43,238 nt of DNA from a bacterium (GTDB lineage: Bacteria; Armatimonadota; JACIXR01). Of the stretch, positions 36,536 through 43,238 are shown one piece after another. The stretch is from NCBI GenBank assembly GCA_014360465.1, contig JACIXQ010000012.1, positions 1 through 43,238 of the forward strand. The letters are read 5' to 3'. Both the position numbers and the translations under genes were made by a program. The notes beneath the pieces are model-generated. The model was not told the DNA's origin. It made no database searches and saw nothing but the letters and a program-made list of their open reading frames with translations. How positions within the stretch are numbered: position 1 is the stretch's first letter; the number at the start of each line of letters is the position of its first letter.

Positions 36536-38971
36536 TCATTTCTCATAAAGCTCCAGTATCTCCCAACTTAGTGCACCCATTGGAACTTCTATCCTTAATT
36601 TATTTCCGATGTTTTGCCATTTAATGCTTCTTCCGTCCTTTATACTTTTAATTTCCAATTTCTTGAAGTTCATATCAACGAGATAGTGCTTTGGAACAAA
36701 TTCTATTACAGCTGTATCATCCTTATCGGCGGGATTCCACAAGCAGATGTAGCCATATCGCCCTTTATATAAGGGACGAAGATGCATTACGCCATCAATA
36801 TGGGGTTGAGAGTTGGGATTGCGTGGGTCCCAGGGTCTATCCAGAATTGGTTGGGCGAAAGCCAGCCAATCCCTATTCTCTTTATTCCATTTGACCCACT
36901 TCTTGATTATCTCCTTTTCCCTCTCTGTCATTTCGTCAATCTTGCCATGTATCTCTACATTGCAGATGTAGGCGCCTATTGAGGTGAAATGATATTCAAG
37001 GGCATTTATATCCTCCCGTCCGATTGGAAGGTGGCAGGGGGTTTCCCAGGCAATGGTGAAGGGAGGGCGGACGGAGGTCAGATCCCAGAGGGTTATTCTA
37101 TATACATCGGCGTTCTTGAACCACCATCTGACATCTTTCTGCCTATTGGGGTCATAACCTATCTCCCAGTCGCCGAACCAACCCTCGTCGTTGACATCGC
37201 ATACCTCTGGACCACTCTCCCATCCCCTGTCTATTATGAAGTTTGGATTTAGCTTTCTAACGCTCTCGCAGAAGTCCTTCCAACCAGCCCATTGGGAGGC
37301 GAGTGAATGACCGGGGAGATGGTGATGGTTTGGCTGGGTGCATCCCGCCTCCAGTAAACCATCATCGCATTTGAAGAATTCAGCTCCTTGTTTGACATAG
37401 CCCAGCATCCTTTGCTTTATCCAGTTTAGATAATCGGAACCAAGACACATTCCATAGCGAGAACCCCACTCAATGACAAATGAATCGCCTCTTTTGACAA
37501 CCCAATCGGGATGCTCTCTAACCAGCTGGGAACCTGGAGCAGCCATAATAGGGGCGAACCAGATGCCGAAATGTAAACCGTGTTGGTTGCAGAGCTTCTT
37601 AATATATGTCAATCCGTGGGGGAACTTGTTCTCATCCACAATCCAGTCACCGTAAACATCTTCACCGTTATTCTTCTGCCAGCCGTCGTCAATTATGAAA
37701 TATTCACAGCCTATCTCCTTAGCTACGGGAATGATTTTCTCGCAGATTTTCTCATTTATATCCCTGTAATAGCCGAACCAGGTGTTGTATATAGGAGGGA
37801 CGCTGTAGGGAGTTGCCCTGACGAAATGATGAGCCATAAACAGTTGATAGACAAAGGCGCCATTGGAACCGTTGCCCTGGAAGAAGGCGATAACGGATTT
37901 AGGAGTAACGAGTTTTCCCTGGAAAAGTGCATCGTTGTTCCAAAGAAGGAGGAAAGATTTATCTCCCGTCTGGCTTCTCCCCAAAACAGACCCAACTCCC
38001 CCGATGATACCTTTGTCATTCGCCCAGATGGCTGTGCTGGTGCCCGGAAAGCTCCTAATTTCGTATTTGATATCAGGGATGCGAAGATTCTCGAGGATGA
38101 AATTTCTTCCCAGCAGAGGATGTCCAATTTTGTTATTTTTGATTTCAAACCATTTGATAAACCATGGCTCGTCTCCCTGATAAACTTGATAATGCACATC
38201 TACTTCCCAACCAGAATTTGCGCCTTTGCCCTGAAGCGTTATACACAATTCTTTCCCTTCCTTATTTTTTATCACTTTATACGATTTCAATGCCCAACCT
38301 TTAGAAAGGTCAAGAATATGAAAGGAGCCAGCAGGGAGCACATTCACGGGTCCATAAATGCCATTTGGTCTGCCGTGTCCTCTCAGTTCTATGGCGAGCA
38401 CTTCGCCACCCTTTATAGCAATCGTGATGGTTTTAGTCCAAGGCACATCCTCCAATTTTACCTGCTTAATAAGCACGCCATCAAGGTAGATATCGGCTTC
38501 ATCGTCTATAGCTTGATGAAATTCAAGGAGATATTCCTTTCCTTTGGGTAGAGATAATTTCTTCCTGAGCCACCAGGTTTTGTTATCCTCCTCGCTTCTG
38601 AAAGGTAGGTTAATCGTCTGCCAGTCGCTATCGGGGAAATCGGCTTTCTGCCAGCCCTCAGGGGGTCTGATGTCCGTAATCTTCCAATCCGTCGTTATGT
38701 CTATGGTTTCCTCCGGAGTGGTGAACTGAAACATCCCTTCAGAAGAAGGTTGGGCAATGAACTGCGCCGAGGTTCGCTTATCTTTTAAGGAGATGGTAAA
38801 CAACCCTCCCTTTTGGAAGACGATTTTCCTTTCCACCCTTAAATTATTCAATGTCCATGTGAGGTTCTTCTTATCATAGTTGATTTGTGGCTCTCCTTTC
38901 TTGAAGAAATTGCTCGTTGTAGTGCCAAAAAGTAAACCGATAGCCAGAACCAATAAACAGAAAAGCCTCAT
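36536..38971 (-). CDS. Secreted GH36/melibiase-like alpha-galactosidase
   Basis: An 811-residue protein with a signal peptide ('MRLFCLLVLAIGLLFGTTTS') and a galactose-binding-like beta-sandwich region (about 95-210, 'DSDWQTINLPFRSEEDNKTW', 'IDDEADIYLDGVLI'). A beta-sandwich and TIM barrel typical of clan GH-D follow. Barrel motifs are 'YFIIDDGWQ', 'GDWIVDENKFPHGL', 'LHFGIWFAPIMAAPGS' and 'AEFFKCDDGLLEAG', where Asp in 'KCDDG' fits the nucleophile position (KxD). 'DRGWESGPEVCDVNDEGWFGD' is the likely acid-base region. The C-terminal domain reads 'YGYICLWNPADKDDTAVIEF'. It probably acts on alpha-galactosides or related sugars; the exact bond is not deducible. SD AAAGGA lies before the ATG. The long plus-strand ORF at 37580 is its antisense shadow. 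Confidence 0.82.
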   Translation of the reverse strand: MRLFCLLVLAIGLLFGTTTSNFFKKGEPQINYDKKNLTWTLNNLRVERKIVFQKGGLFTISLKDKRTSAQFIAQPSSEGMFQFTTPEETIDITTDWKITDIRPPEGWQKADFPDSDWQTINLPFRSEEDNKTWWLRKKLSLPKGKEYLLEFHQAIDDEADIYLDGVLIKQVKLEDVPWTKTITIAIKGGEVLAIELRGHGRPNGIYGPVNVLPAGSFHILDLSKGWALKSYKVIKNKEGKELCITLQGKGANSGWEVDVHYQVYQGDEPWFIKWFEIKNNKIGHPLLGRNFILENLRIPDIKYEIRSFPGTSTAIWANDKGIIGGVGSVLGRSQTGDKSFLLLWNNDALFQGKLVTPKSVIAFFQGNGSNGAFVYQLFMAHHFVRATPYSVPPIYNTWFGYYRDINEKICEKIIPVAKEIGCEYFIIDDGWQKNNGEDVYGDWIVDENKFPHGLTYIKKLCNQHGLHFGIWFAPIMAAPGSQLVREHPDWVVKRGDSFVIEWGSRYGMCLGSDYLNWIKQRMLGYVKQGAEFFKCDDGLLEAGCTQPNHHHLPGHSLASQWAGWKDFCESVRKLNPNFIIDRGWESGPEVCDVNDEGWFGDWEIGYDPNRQKDVRWWFKNADVYRITLWDLTSVRPPFTIAWETPCHLPIGREDINALEYHFTSIGAYICNVEIHGKIDEMTEREKEIIKKWVKWNKENRDWLAFAQPILDRPWDPRNPNSQPHIDGVMHLRPLYKGRYGYICLWNPADKDDTAVIEFVPKHYLVDMNFKKLEIKSIKDGRSIKWQNIGNKLRIEVPMGALSWEILELYEK

Positions 38972-38995
38972 TTATATCATTCCTTTCTATATCCT

Positions 38996-39025
38996 ATTTT
39001 AAGGAAAAATAAAAAATTAGAGCAA
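38996..39025 (-). promoter_or_regulatory. Possible promoter for the GH36-like gene
   Basis: On the minus strand TTGCTC (39025-39020), an 18-nt spacer and TAAAAT (39001-38996), about 25 nt before the ATG at 38971. Confidence 0.4.
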
Positions 39026-39084
39026 ATTTTATGAAGTTAGATTGGTTCTCTATGGATAAAAAAGAGCTGGGGCGCCGAAGTGGT

Positions 39085-39114
39085 TTGACAGATTCATATA
39101 ATTTGTGCTTAATA
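39085..39114 (+). promoter_or_regulatory. Weak candidate promoter for ammonia-type nadE
   Basis: A perfect -35 TTGACA (39085-39090) with the poor -10 TTAATA (39109-39114) at 18-nt spacing. The TATAAT-like bases at 39097 are too close to the -35 to count. Confidence 0.35.
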
Positions 39115-39136
39115 GTTTAGAAGAGGTGAGTCCATT

Positions 39137-39916
39137 ATGCCACTTGACGATTTGGCTATAGATGTTGACTATGTCCGACGTAGGATAGTCTATTTTCTCA
39201 AGAACGAGTTCGAAAAGGCAGGTTTTGAGAAAGCGGTGATTGGACTATCGGGAGGCTTGGATTCATCAACTGCCTTCCTTTTAACGGTGGAGGCATTGGG
39301 TGGGAGTAATGTTATAGGGATATCCCTTCCTTATAAAACGACAAGCAATGAAAGCATTGAAGATGCCAAGGAGCTTGCTCAGACCGCTGGTGCCTGTTGG
39401 GAGATAATAGACATTACACCCCAAATAGATGCCTATTTCCAGCGGTTTCCCACAGATAACATCGTTCAGAAGGGGAACAAGATGGCGAGGGAAAGGATGA
39501 GCATCCTTTATGACAGAGCCTATGTTCACGGAGCCCTTGTGGTTGGGACGGGCAATAAAACGGAATGGCTTCTCGGATACACTACGCGCTGGGGAGATTC
39601 TGCCTGCGATTTGGCTCCCCTGTTAGACCTTTACAAAACCCAAGTGCGGCAATTGGCTAAAGCCATCGGTGTTCCGGAGAAGATCATCGAAAAGGTGCCA
39701 ACAGCGGAATTATGGCCTGGGCAGACCGATGAGGGGGAGCTTGGCTTCACCTATACTGAAGCAGACCAGGTTCTTTTCTATTTCGTTGAAAGGGGATTTA
39801 CGAGGAAACAATTGATTGCAAAAGGGTTTTCCGAAGAGTTGGTGGACAGGATAGTGGAGCGGATGAAGAGGATGGCATACAAGCGAGCTTTGCCACCCTA
39901 TCCTCGTATCTACTGA
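39137..39916 (+). CDS. nadE: Ammonia-dependent NAD+ synthetase
   Basis: Single-domain NadE that amidates deamido-NAD with free ammonia. The 259-residue protein has the PP-loop 'VIGLSGGLDSSTAFLL' (34-49), 'ERMSILYDRAYVHGALVVGTGNKTEWLLGYTTRWGDSACDLAPLLDLYKTQVRQLA' spread over 130-190, and 'VPTAELWPGQTDEGELGFTY', as in archaeal and ammonia-type bacterial NadE. No glutaminase domain is present, unlike the 554-residue paralogue at 9732. The ATG at 39137 lies 8 nt from GAGGTGA. rsmI begins one base after its stop, so the two are co-translated. The two NadE forms may serve high and low ammonia conditions, an inference from domain content. Confidence 0.95.
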   Translation: MPLDDLAIDVDYVRRRIVYFLKNEFEKAGFEKAVIGLSGGLDSSTAFLLTVEALGGSNVIGISLPYKTTSNESIEDAKELAQTAGACWEIIDITPQIDAYFQRFPTDNIVQKGNKMARERMSILYDRAYVHGALVVGTGNKTEWLLGYTTRWGDSACDLAPLLDLYKTQVRQLAKAIGVPEKIIEKVPTAELWPGQTDEGELGFTYTEADQVLFYFVERGFTRKQLIAKGFSEELVDRIVERMKRMAYKRALPPYPRIY

Positions 39917-39917
39917 A

Positions 39918-40622
39918 GTGGGAAAGAAGGGGACACTCTTCGTCGTAGCCACACCTATAGGAAACCTACAAGATATCACTCTGCGGGCTCTGGATGTTTT
40001 GAAGTCTGTTGACCTTGTCGTTGCTGAAGATACGAGGAAGGCGTTGGCTTTGCTCAGCCATTATAATATACGGAAACCCGTTCTTTCACTCCACAGGCAT
40101 TCTCCTGGGAGAAGAATTGAGGAAATAGTTAGGGAATTGAAGGGAGGGAAAAAGATAGCGCTGATTTCAGAGGCGGGTACACCAGGGATTTCCGACCCTG
40201 GAGAGGAACTTGTAAGGCGTTGTGGTGAAGAGGGGATAGATACTGTTCCTATCCCCGGAGCCTCAGCTTTGACTGCAGCGCTAAGCATCAGTGGATTGCC
40301 GACGAGGAGTTTTCTCTTCTTCTCTTTTCCTTCTCGGAAAAGGAGCAAAAGAAAAAAGCTCCTTGAGGAACTGAAGGAATATCCTCATACACTTGTATTC
40401 TTTGAGTCTCCCCACAGAATAAAGGAAACACTTGAGGATATATTAGAGATAATGGGTGATAGGAAGGTGGTTATCTGCCGGGAAATGACGAAATTATATG
40501 AGGAGATATACCGAGGCATGGTGAGCGAGGCGCTGAACTGGCTTGCCCAAAAGGAAATAAAAGGAGAGTTCACCGTCGTTTTAGAAGGGAGGTTTCCTTC
40601 CAAGGCGGTCAACAAATCTTAG
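39918..40622 (+). CDS. rsmI: 16S rRNA 2'-O-ribose methyltransferase RsmI
   Basis: Methylates the ribose of C1402 in 16S rRNA using S-adenosylmethionine. The 234-residue protein has the tetrapyrrole-methylase-fold signature of RsmI: 'LFVVATPIGNLQDITLRALDVL', 'VVAEDTRKALALLSHYNI', 'IALISEAGTPGISDPGEELVRR', 'VPIPGASALTAALSISGLPT', 'FFSFPSRKRSKRKKLLEEL' and 'TLVFFESPHRIKETLEDI'. These cover the whole usual length. The start is GTG at 39918, just after the nadE stop, with the SD probably inside the end of nadE. Its last 42 nt overlap the 3' end of the convergent MraY-like gene, an unusual tail-to-tail overlap but short enough to be real. Confidence 0.95.
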   Translation: MGKKGTLFVVATPIGNLQDITLRALDVLKSVDLVVAEDTRKALALLSHYNIRKPVLSLHRHSPGRRIEEIVRELKGGKKIALISEAGTPGISDPGEELVRRCGEEGIDTVPIPGASALTAALSISGLPTRSFLFFSFPSRKRSKRKKLLEELKEYPHTLVFFESPHRIKETLEDILEIMGDRKVVICREMTKLYEEIYRGMVSEALNWLAQKEIKGEFTVVLEGRFPSKAVNKS

Positions 40623-41342
40623 AATGCTGTTTTTTTCTATTAATTTGCTTAGGGAAATGTGCTCTCCTAGAAGAAGTATGAGAAGGAGGAAAATAGCGTA
40701 TAGTAGTTGAATAAATAAAGGGGTATGGCAGAATGATAGACCGAGAAGAGCGCCAAGGCTGTTTGAACCGCTATCGCCAAGCATAGCCCTTTCCCGCAAA
40801 TCGTGGAAAAGGAAACCGAAAGCGAAGCCAAGGACTAAAGGATGGACATTTCCCCCGAAAATTAGAAGGAAAAAGGAGAGGATTAGAAAGGTTTTGAGAC
40901 ATCTGCCGGGACGAAGGTCTAAAAGGTTGAGGAAATTGGCTGAAGCGGAAATGATAAAGGCGGAGAGAATTAAGGGGAAAAAAGAATGGTGAAGCAGAGA
41001 AGCGATGACGAGCCCCCCTATGCCTCCACCAAGGGCTTTGAGCCATCCTGTGGAGAATTTTCCTCTTAGGAGAAGATGAAAATGCCCCTTGAAACCTTTG
41101 ACCTCCTTCAAGCCCCAGATATCATCTATTAGCCCGAGAATTCCGAAAATAAGAAGGGCGAGGGAGGTGGGTAATTCTCCCATCATTAGGGCGATGCCAA
41201 GCATTGGGAAGAGAAAACCGAGAAGGGGAAGCTGAGCACCTTTGAAGTTTCTCCCCCTGAGTGGGAAAGAACTCAAAATGTAGGGAAGAATCAATCCGCC
41301 AAGGATTCCGATAATCAGGCTTTTTGCGAGGTTCGTCTCCAT
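40581..41342 (-). CDS. Short MraY/WecA-superfamily (glycosyltransferase family 4-like) membrane protein
   Basis: A 253-residue, highly hydrophobic protein with about eight predicted membrane segments. Two superfamily motifs are visible: 'GILGLIDDIWGLKEVKGFKGH' (the DDxxG motif) and 'NFLNLLDLRPGR' in place of the NxxNxxDGxDG of MraY/WecA. A third, 'AMLGDSGSNSLGALLG', matches the GDxGS loop. It is about 70-100 residues shorter than MraY and lacks the usual C-terminal His motif. The LDLRPGR variant is, as I recall, shared by a distinct subgroup of small family members. The lipid and sugar substrates are unknown. It faces rsmI tail to tail with a 42-nt overlap and has no clear SD (ATG at 41342). 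Confidence 0.75.
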   Translation of the reverse strand: METNLAKSLIIGILGGLILPYILSSFPLRGRNFKGAQLPLLGFLFPMLGIALMMGELPTSLALLIFGILGLIDDIWGLKEVKGFKGHFHLLLRGKFSTGWLKALGGGIGGLVIASLLHHSFFPLILSAFIISASANFLNLLDLRPGRCLKTFLILSFFLLIFGGNVHPLVLGFAFGFLFHDLRERAMLGDSGSNSLGALLGLSFCHTPLFIQLLYAIFLLLILLLGEHISLSKLIEKNSILRFVDRLGRKPPF

Positions 41343-41361
41343 ATAGATTATCTAAATTTTA

Positions 41362-41391
41362 ATTGATAATCAATTCATAAACCAATATCAT
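41362..41391 (+). promoter_or_regulatory. Promoter of aldo/keto reductase gene with overlapping palindrome
   Basis: TTGATA (41363-41368), a 17-nt spacer and TATCAT (41386-41391). The -35 is embedded in the perfect palindrome ATTGAT-A-ATCAAT (41362-41374), which could be an operator. Confidence 0.5.
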
Positions 41392-41421
41392 ATTTTAAAA
41401 TTAAGAAAGGAGGATTTTTCA

Positions 41422-42381
41422 ATGGAATTAAGAAGACTGGGAGATTCCACCTTAAATGTTTCAGTGATAGGCTTAGGAACCTGGGTTATGGGTGGCGTCT
41501 GGTGGGCGGAGCCGGATGATATGCAATCTATTGAGGCGATAAAAGTTTCCTTGGAAAATGGCGTAAACCTCATTGATACTGCTCCTGCCTATGGTTATGG
41601 AAGGGCGGAAAGACTTGTGGGGCAAGCGATAAAGGGAATGAGGGATAAGGTTGTTATCGCAACAAAGTGCGGTCTTGTGTGGGATGAGAAGGGGAATATC
41701 AGCAATAACCTGAAGAGGGACAGTTTGCTGAGGGAAATAGATGCCAGCCTTGAGAGGCTTGGGGTGGATGTAATAGACCTTTATCAGGTGCATTGGCCTG
41801 ACCCGAACACGCCGATAAAGGAGACATTTGAAACATTGGAGGAGATCAGGCAATCGGGAAAGATTCGCTACATAGGAGTGAGCAATTTCTCAGTTGAGCA
41901 AATGGAAGAGGCGAGAAAATATGCGAAAATAGTATCCAATCAACCTCCCTACAGTATGTTCAACAGGGGCATAGAGAAGGAGATTTTGCCGTATTGCAGG
42001 GAGAACAATATCGGCATTCTGGCATATAGCCCGATGGAAAGGGGAATACTGACGGGCAAGTTCCACCTTGATGGTGTTGAGCCTCCCGATGATTTGCGAA
42101 GGAACCATTTCACGCTCAGCCCCGAGGCGTTTGAACCGACGAAGAGGTGTTTATCGAGGTTGAGGCAACTGGCAGAGGAGAAGGGTTGCACCCTTGGGGC
42201 ATTGGCTATTGCCTGGGTGATTCATCAGGACGGAATAAAGAGTGCTCTTGTAGGAGCAAGAAATGCCCAGCAGGCGAGGCAAAACATAATGGCGGCAGAA
42301 GTAGCGCTCAGCAAAAATGACCTTGAGAGAATAGAGGAGATTCTGGAGGATTGGCAGAAGGAGCTTAACAGGGCGAAATAA
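41422..42381 (+). CDS. Aldo/keto reductase
   Basis: NAD(P)H-dependent oxidoreductase of the AKR superfamily, close to the YghZ/AKR11-like bacterial group. The catalytic tetrad is visible: Asp52 and Tyr57 in 'LIDTAPAYGYGRAE', Lys82 in 'VVIATKCGLVW' and His in 'LYQVHWPDP'. 'IRYIGVSNFSVEQMEEARK', 'PYSMFNRGIEKEILPYCRENNIGILAYSPMERGILTGK' and the C-terminal 'VHQDGIK'-like 'WVIHQDGIKSALVGARNAQQARQN' give the cofactor site. At 319 residues it is of normal length. The ATG follows AAAGGAGG at 7-8 nt. It is a single-gene unit with its own promoter. The substrate is not predictable. Confidence 0.95.
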   Translation: MELRRLGDSTLNVSVIGLGTWVMGGVWWAEPDDMQSIEAIKVSLENGVNLIDTAPAYGYGRAERLVGQAIKGMRDKVVIATKCGLVWDEKGNISNNLKRDSLLREIDASLERLGVDVIDLYQVHWPDPNTPIKETFETLEEIRQSGKIRYIGVSNFSVEQMEEARKYAKIVSNQPPYSMFNRGIEKEILPYCRENNIGILAYSPMERGILTGKFHLDGVEPPDDLRRNHFTLSPEAFEPTKRCLSRLRQLAEEKGCTLGALAIAWVIHQDGIKSALVGARNAQQARQNIMAAEVALSKNDLERIEEILEDWQKELNRAK

Positions 42382-42688
42382 TTTACCTTGCTCATAGGAA
42401 GCTGTTGGTAGATATGGTCATTTTCATTTTTCTGATTAGCCATACTTTTCAAGGAAAAAGGTGATGCTAAGAGACTAAAAAGGGAGCTCTTATAAAGGTC
42501 GGTAGATAGATAAAGCAGGTTCTAATTTTATATGTGTTCAATTGGTTCGTTTATTGGGATAAGGAGCCGGTGAAAGGAGTTGCTCGAAAGTGGTCCCATG
42601 GTCTATCTATGGTCTTGCGAGCAATTGTTATATTTCTTTGCCTAACACTGAGTGAAGAGAGCTTAAGCGGGAACGACGAATCAGGAAA
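42382..42688. other. Intergenic region with a 7-bp inverted repeat
   Basis: About 307 bases between the aldo/keto reductase and the next ORF. It holds TTGCTCG / CGAGCAA (42580-42586 and 42618-42624), whose 31-nt loop contains ATGGTCT twice (42598-42604, 42609-42615). No gene with an SD is seen. Confidence 0.5.
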
Positions 42689-43219
42689 ATGAGTAGGAGA
42701 AAAACAACTTTCCTTGTCATACTCGGCTTAATCATTTTGCTTTTCCTTATCAGCTGGTACTCGTTTAATAAAAAAGTTTATTTAACGCTTCCTGACATAA
42801 CCTTTAACCAATCCACTTTAGGAGAAGCCTTACTCAGGGTTTCCACCTTTTGGGGGAAAGGATTGCCCAGTAAGGAACTGACAAAAATCGGTGGCTTGTC
42901 CTTTAAGTTTTCCGATATTGTGGAAATATGTAGAAACAACTCTTTGCTTTGCCTCTTCATTTTTGCCGATGTTGGGCTAATTAAGAAGCTTTTGCAGAGT
43001 AATTTCCCAGTAATCATCTGCTGGGAGGAGGAAGCTATCGCCCCCGGATGGGGTTCATTGGTTTACAATTATCATTGGGACTTCATTATAAATGGTTACG
43101 ACAATATTAGAAGATTAAACTTGTTGCTTAATAAGCTTACCATAAGGTTTTCCTTCCGGCAAGCCCAATTTATTATAATTATAAACGCCTTTCTATGCAT
43201 CGTCAACATCATTTGTTAA
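42689..43219 (+). pseudogene. Degraded-looking C39-peptidase-like membrane-anchored protein
   Basis: A signal-anchor ('TFLVILGLIILLFLISWYSF') is followed by a segment that looks like a C39-type cysteine-peptidase fold: 'DITFNQSTLGEALLRVSTFWG' where Q...CG.A.L...WG is expected, 'LLQSNFPVIICWEEE' and 'YHWDFIINGYDN' with the expected His. The catalytic Cys is missing (Ser-Thr-Leu instead). After 'GYDN' this frame turns into unlikely sequence and stops at 43219, while another frame from about 43119 reads 'AYHKVFLPASPIYYNYKRLS' and stays open to the window edge. A frameshift near 43100 is therefore likely. Family assignment is tentative and rests on motif spacing only. The start at 42689 has a weak SD. 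Confidence 0.5.
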
Positions 43220-43238
43220 AATTTCTCAAAGCAATTAT

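Noticed and set aside
37580-38551. 323-codon plus-strand ORF opposite the GH36-like gene
   Set aside because: It is antisense to a gene with clear domain motifs, has no SD and no recognisable protein features; a shadow ORF.
39097-39102. TATAAT-like bases as the -10 box of the second nadE
   Set aside because: Only six bases from the TTGACA box, far short of the 16-18 nt needed.

Overview
The window looks like a chromosomal segment of a thermophilic, outer-membrane-bearing (diderm) bacterium, most plausibly a member of Armatimonadota or a related uncultivated lineage. This is inferred, not proven. The evidence is an H-X9-DG prepilin, DUF2330 proteins, a CehA-type PHP protein and several secreted carbohydrate-active proteins. 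An MlaE/MlaF/MlaD lipid transporter is also present, and the code is rich in AGG/AGA arginine and ATA isoleucine codons. I see no tRNA, rRNA, CRISPR array, insertion sequence or phage gene.

Layout. 1-3712 (-): a URO-D-superfamily protein overlapping a CehA/McbA-type PHP metallohydrolase. 3905-6811 (+): mlaE-mlaF-mlaD. 7132-9190 (+): a secretin-class prepilin and an amidohydrolase. 9187-18103 (-): a nitrogen-assimilation island made of a split archaeal-type glutamate synthase (amidotransferase, Fe-S/FMN synthase, 4-cluster ferredoxin, FAD oxidoreductase, GXGXG subunit), then glnA, glutamine-dependent nadE, a 59-codon ORF that resembles only the last helix and PII-binding tail of AmtB, and glnB (PII). 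18302-19807 (+): membrane-fused spermidine-synthase-like protein. 19861-25233 (-): envelope operon with a TPM/YgcG protein broken by a frameshift, a nucleotidyltransferase, LemA, a DUF2330-LemA fusion and a second DUF2330 protein. 25347-31926 (+): secreted TIM-barrel-like protein, CorC/HlyC protein, class A PBP and PBP2. 32072-33484 (-): beta-propeller glycosidase-like protein. 33697-36532 (+): xerC/D-hslV-hslU. 36536-38971 (-): GH36-like alpha-galactosidase. 39137-40622 (+): ammonia-dependent nadE and rsmI. 40581-41342 (-): small MraY/WecA-family protein. 41422-42381 (+): aldo/keto reductase. 42689 to the edge: a degraded-looking C39-peptidase-like gene.

The most interesting part is the nitrogen island. 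Both the glutamate synthase operon and glnA carry the same kind of 5' leader. It has a small hairpin with a six-base AACGA(A/C) loop, then a second hairpin GGAAAC-(6 nt)-GTTTCC whose 3' arm is shared with a strong intrinsic terminator. Six-base loops with A at position 1 and G at position 4, the second overlapping a terminator, are the hallmark of RNA targets of ANTAR antitermination proteins. The island therefore probably forms a transcription-attenuation regulon whose ANTAR protein is encoded elsewhere. The stand-alone AmtB tail between nadE and glnB is not in the ORF track. It has its own Shine-Dalgarno and start codon, and would be a membrane anchor for PII without a channel, unless it is a remnant of a lost amtB.

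A second genome-wide hint is that three good promoters (before mlaE, the class A PBP and xerC/D) lie only 11-14 nt from the start codon with no Shine-Dalgarno. This suggests leaderless mRNAs alongside the normal SD-led genes.
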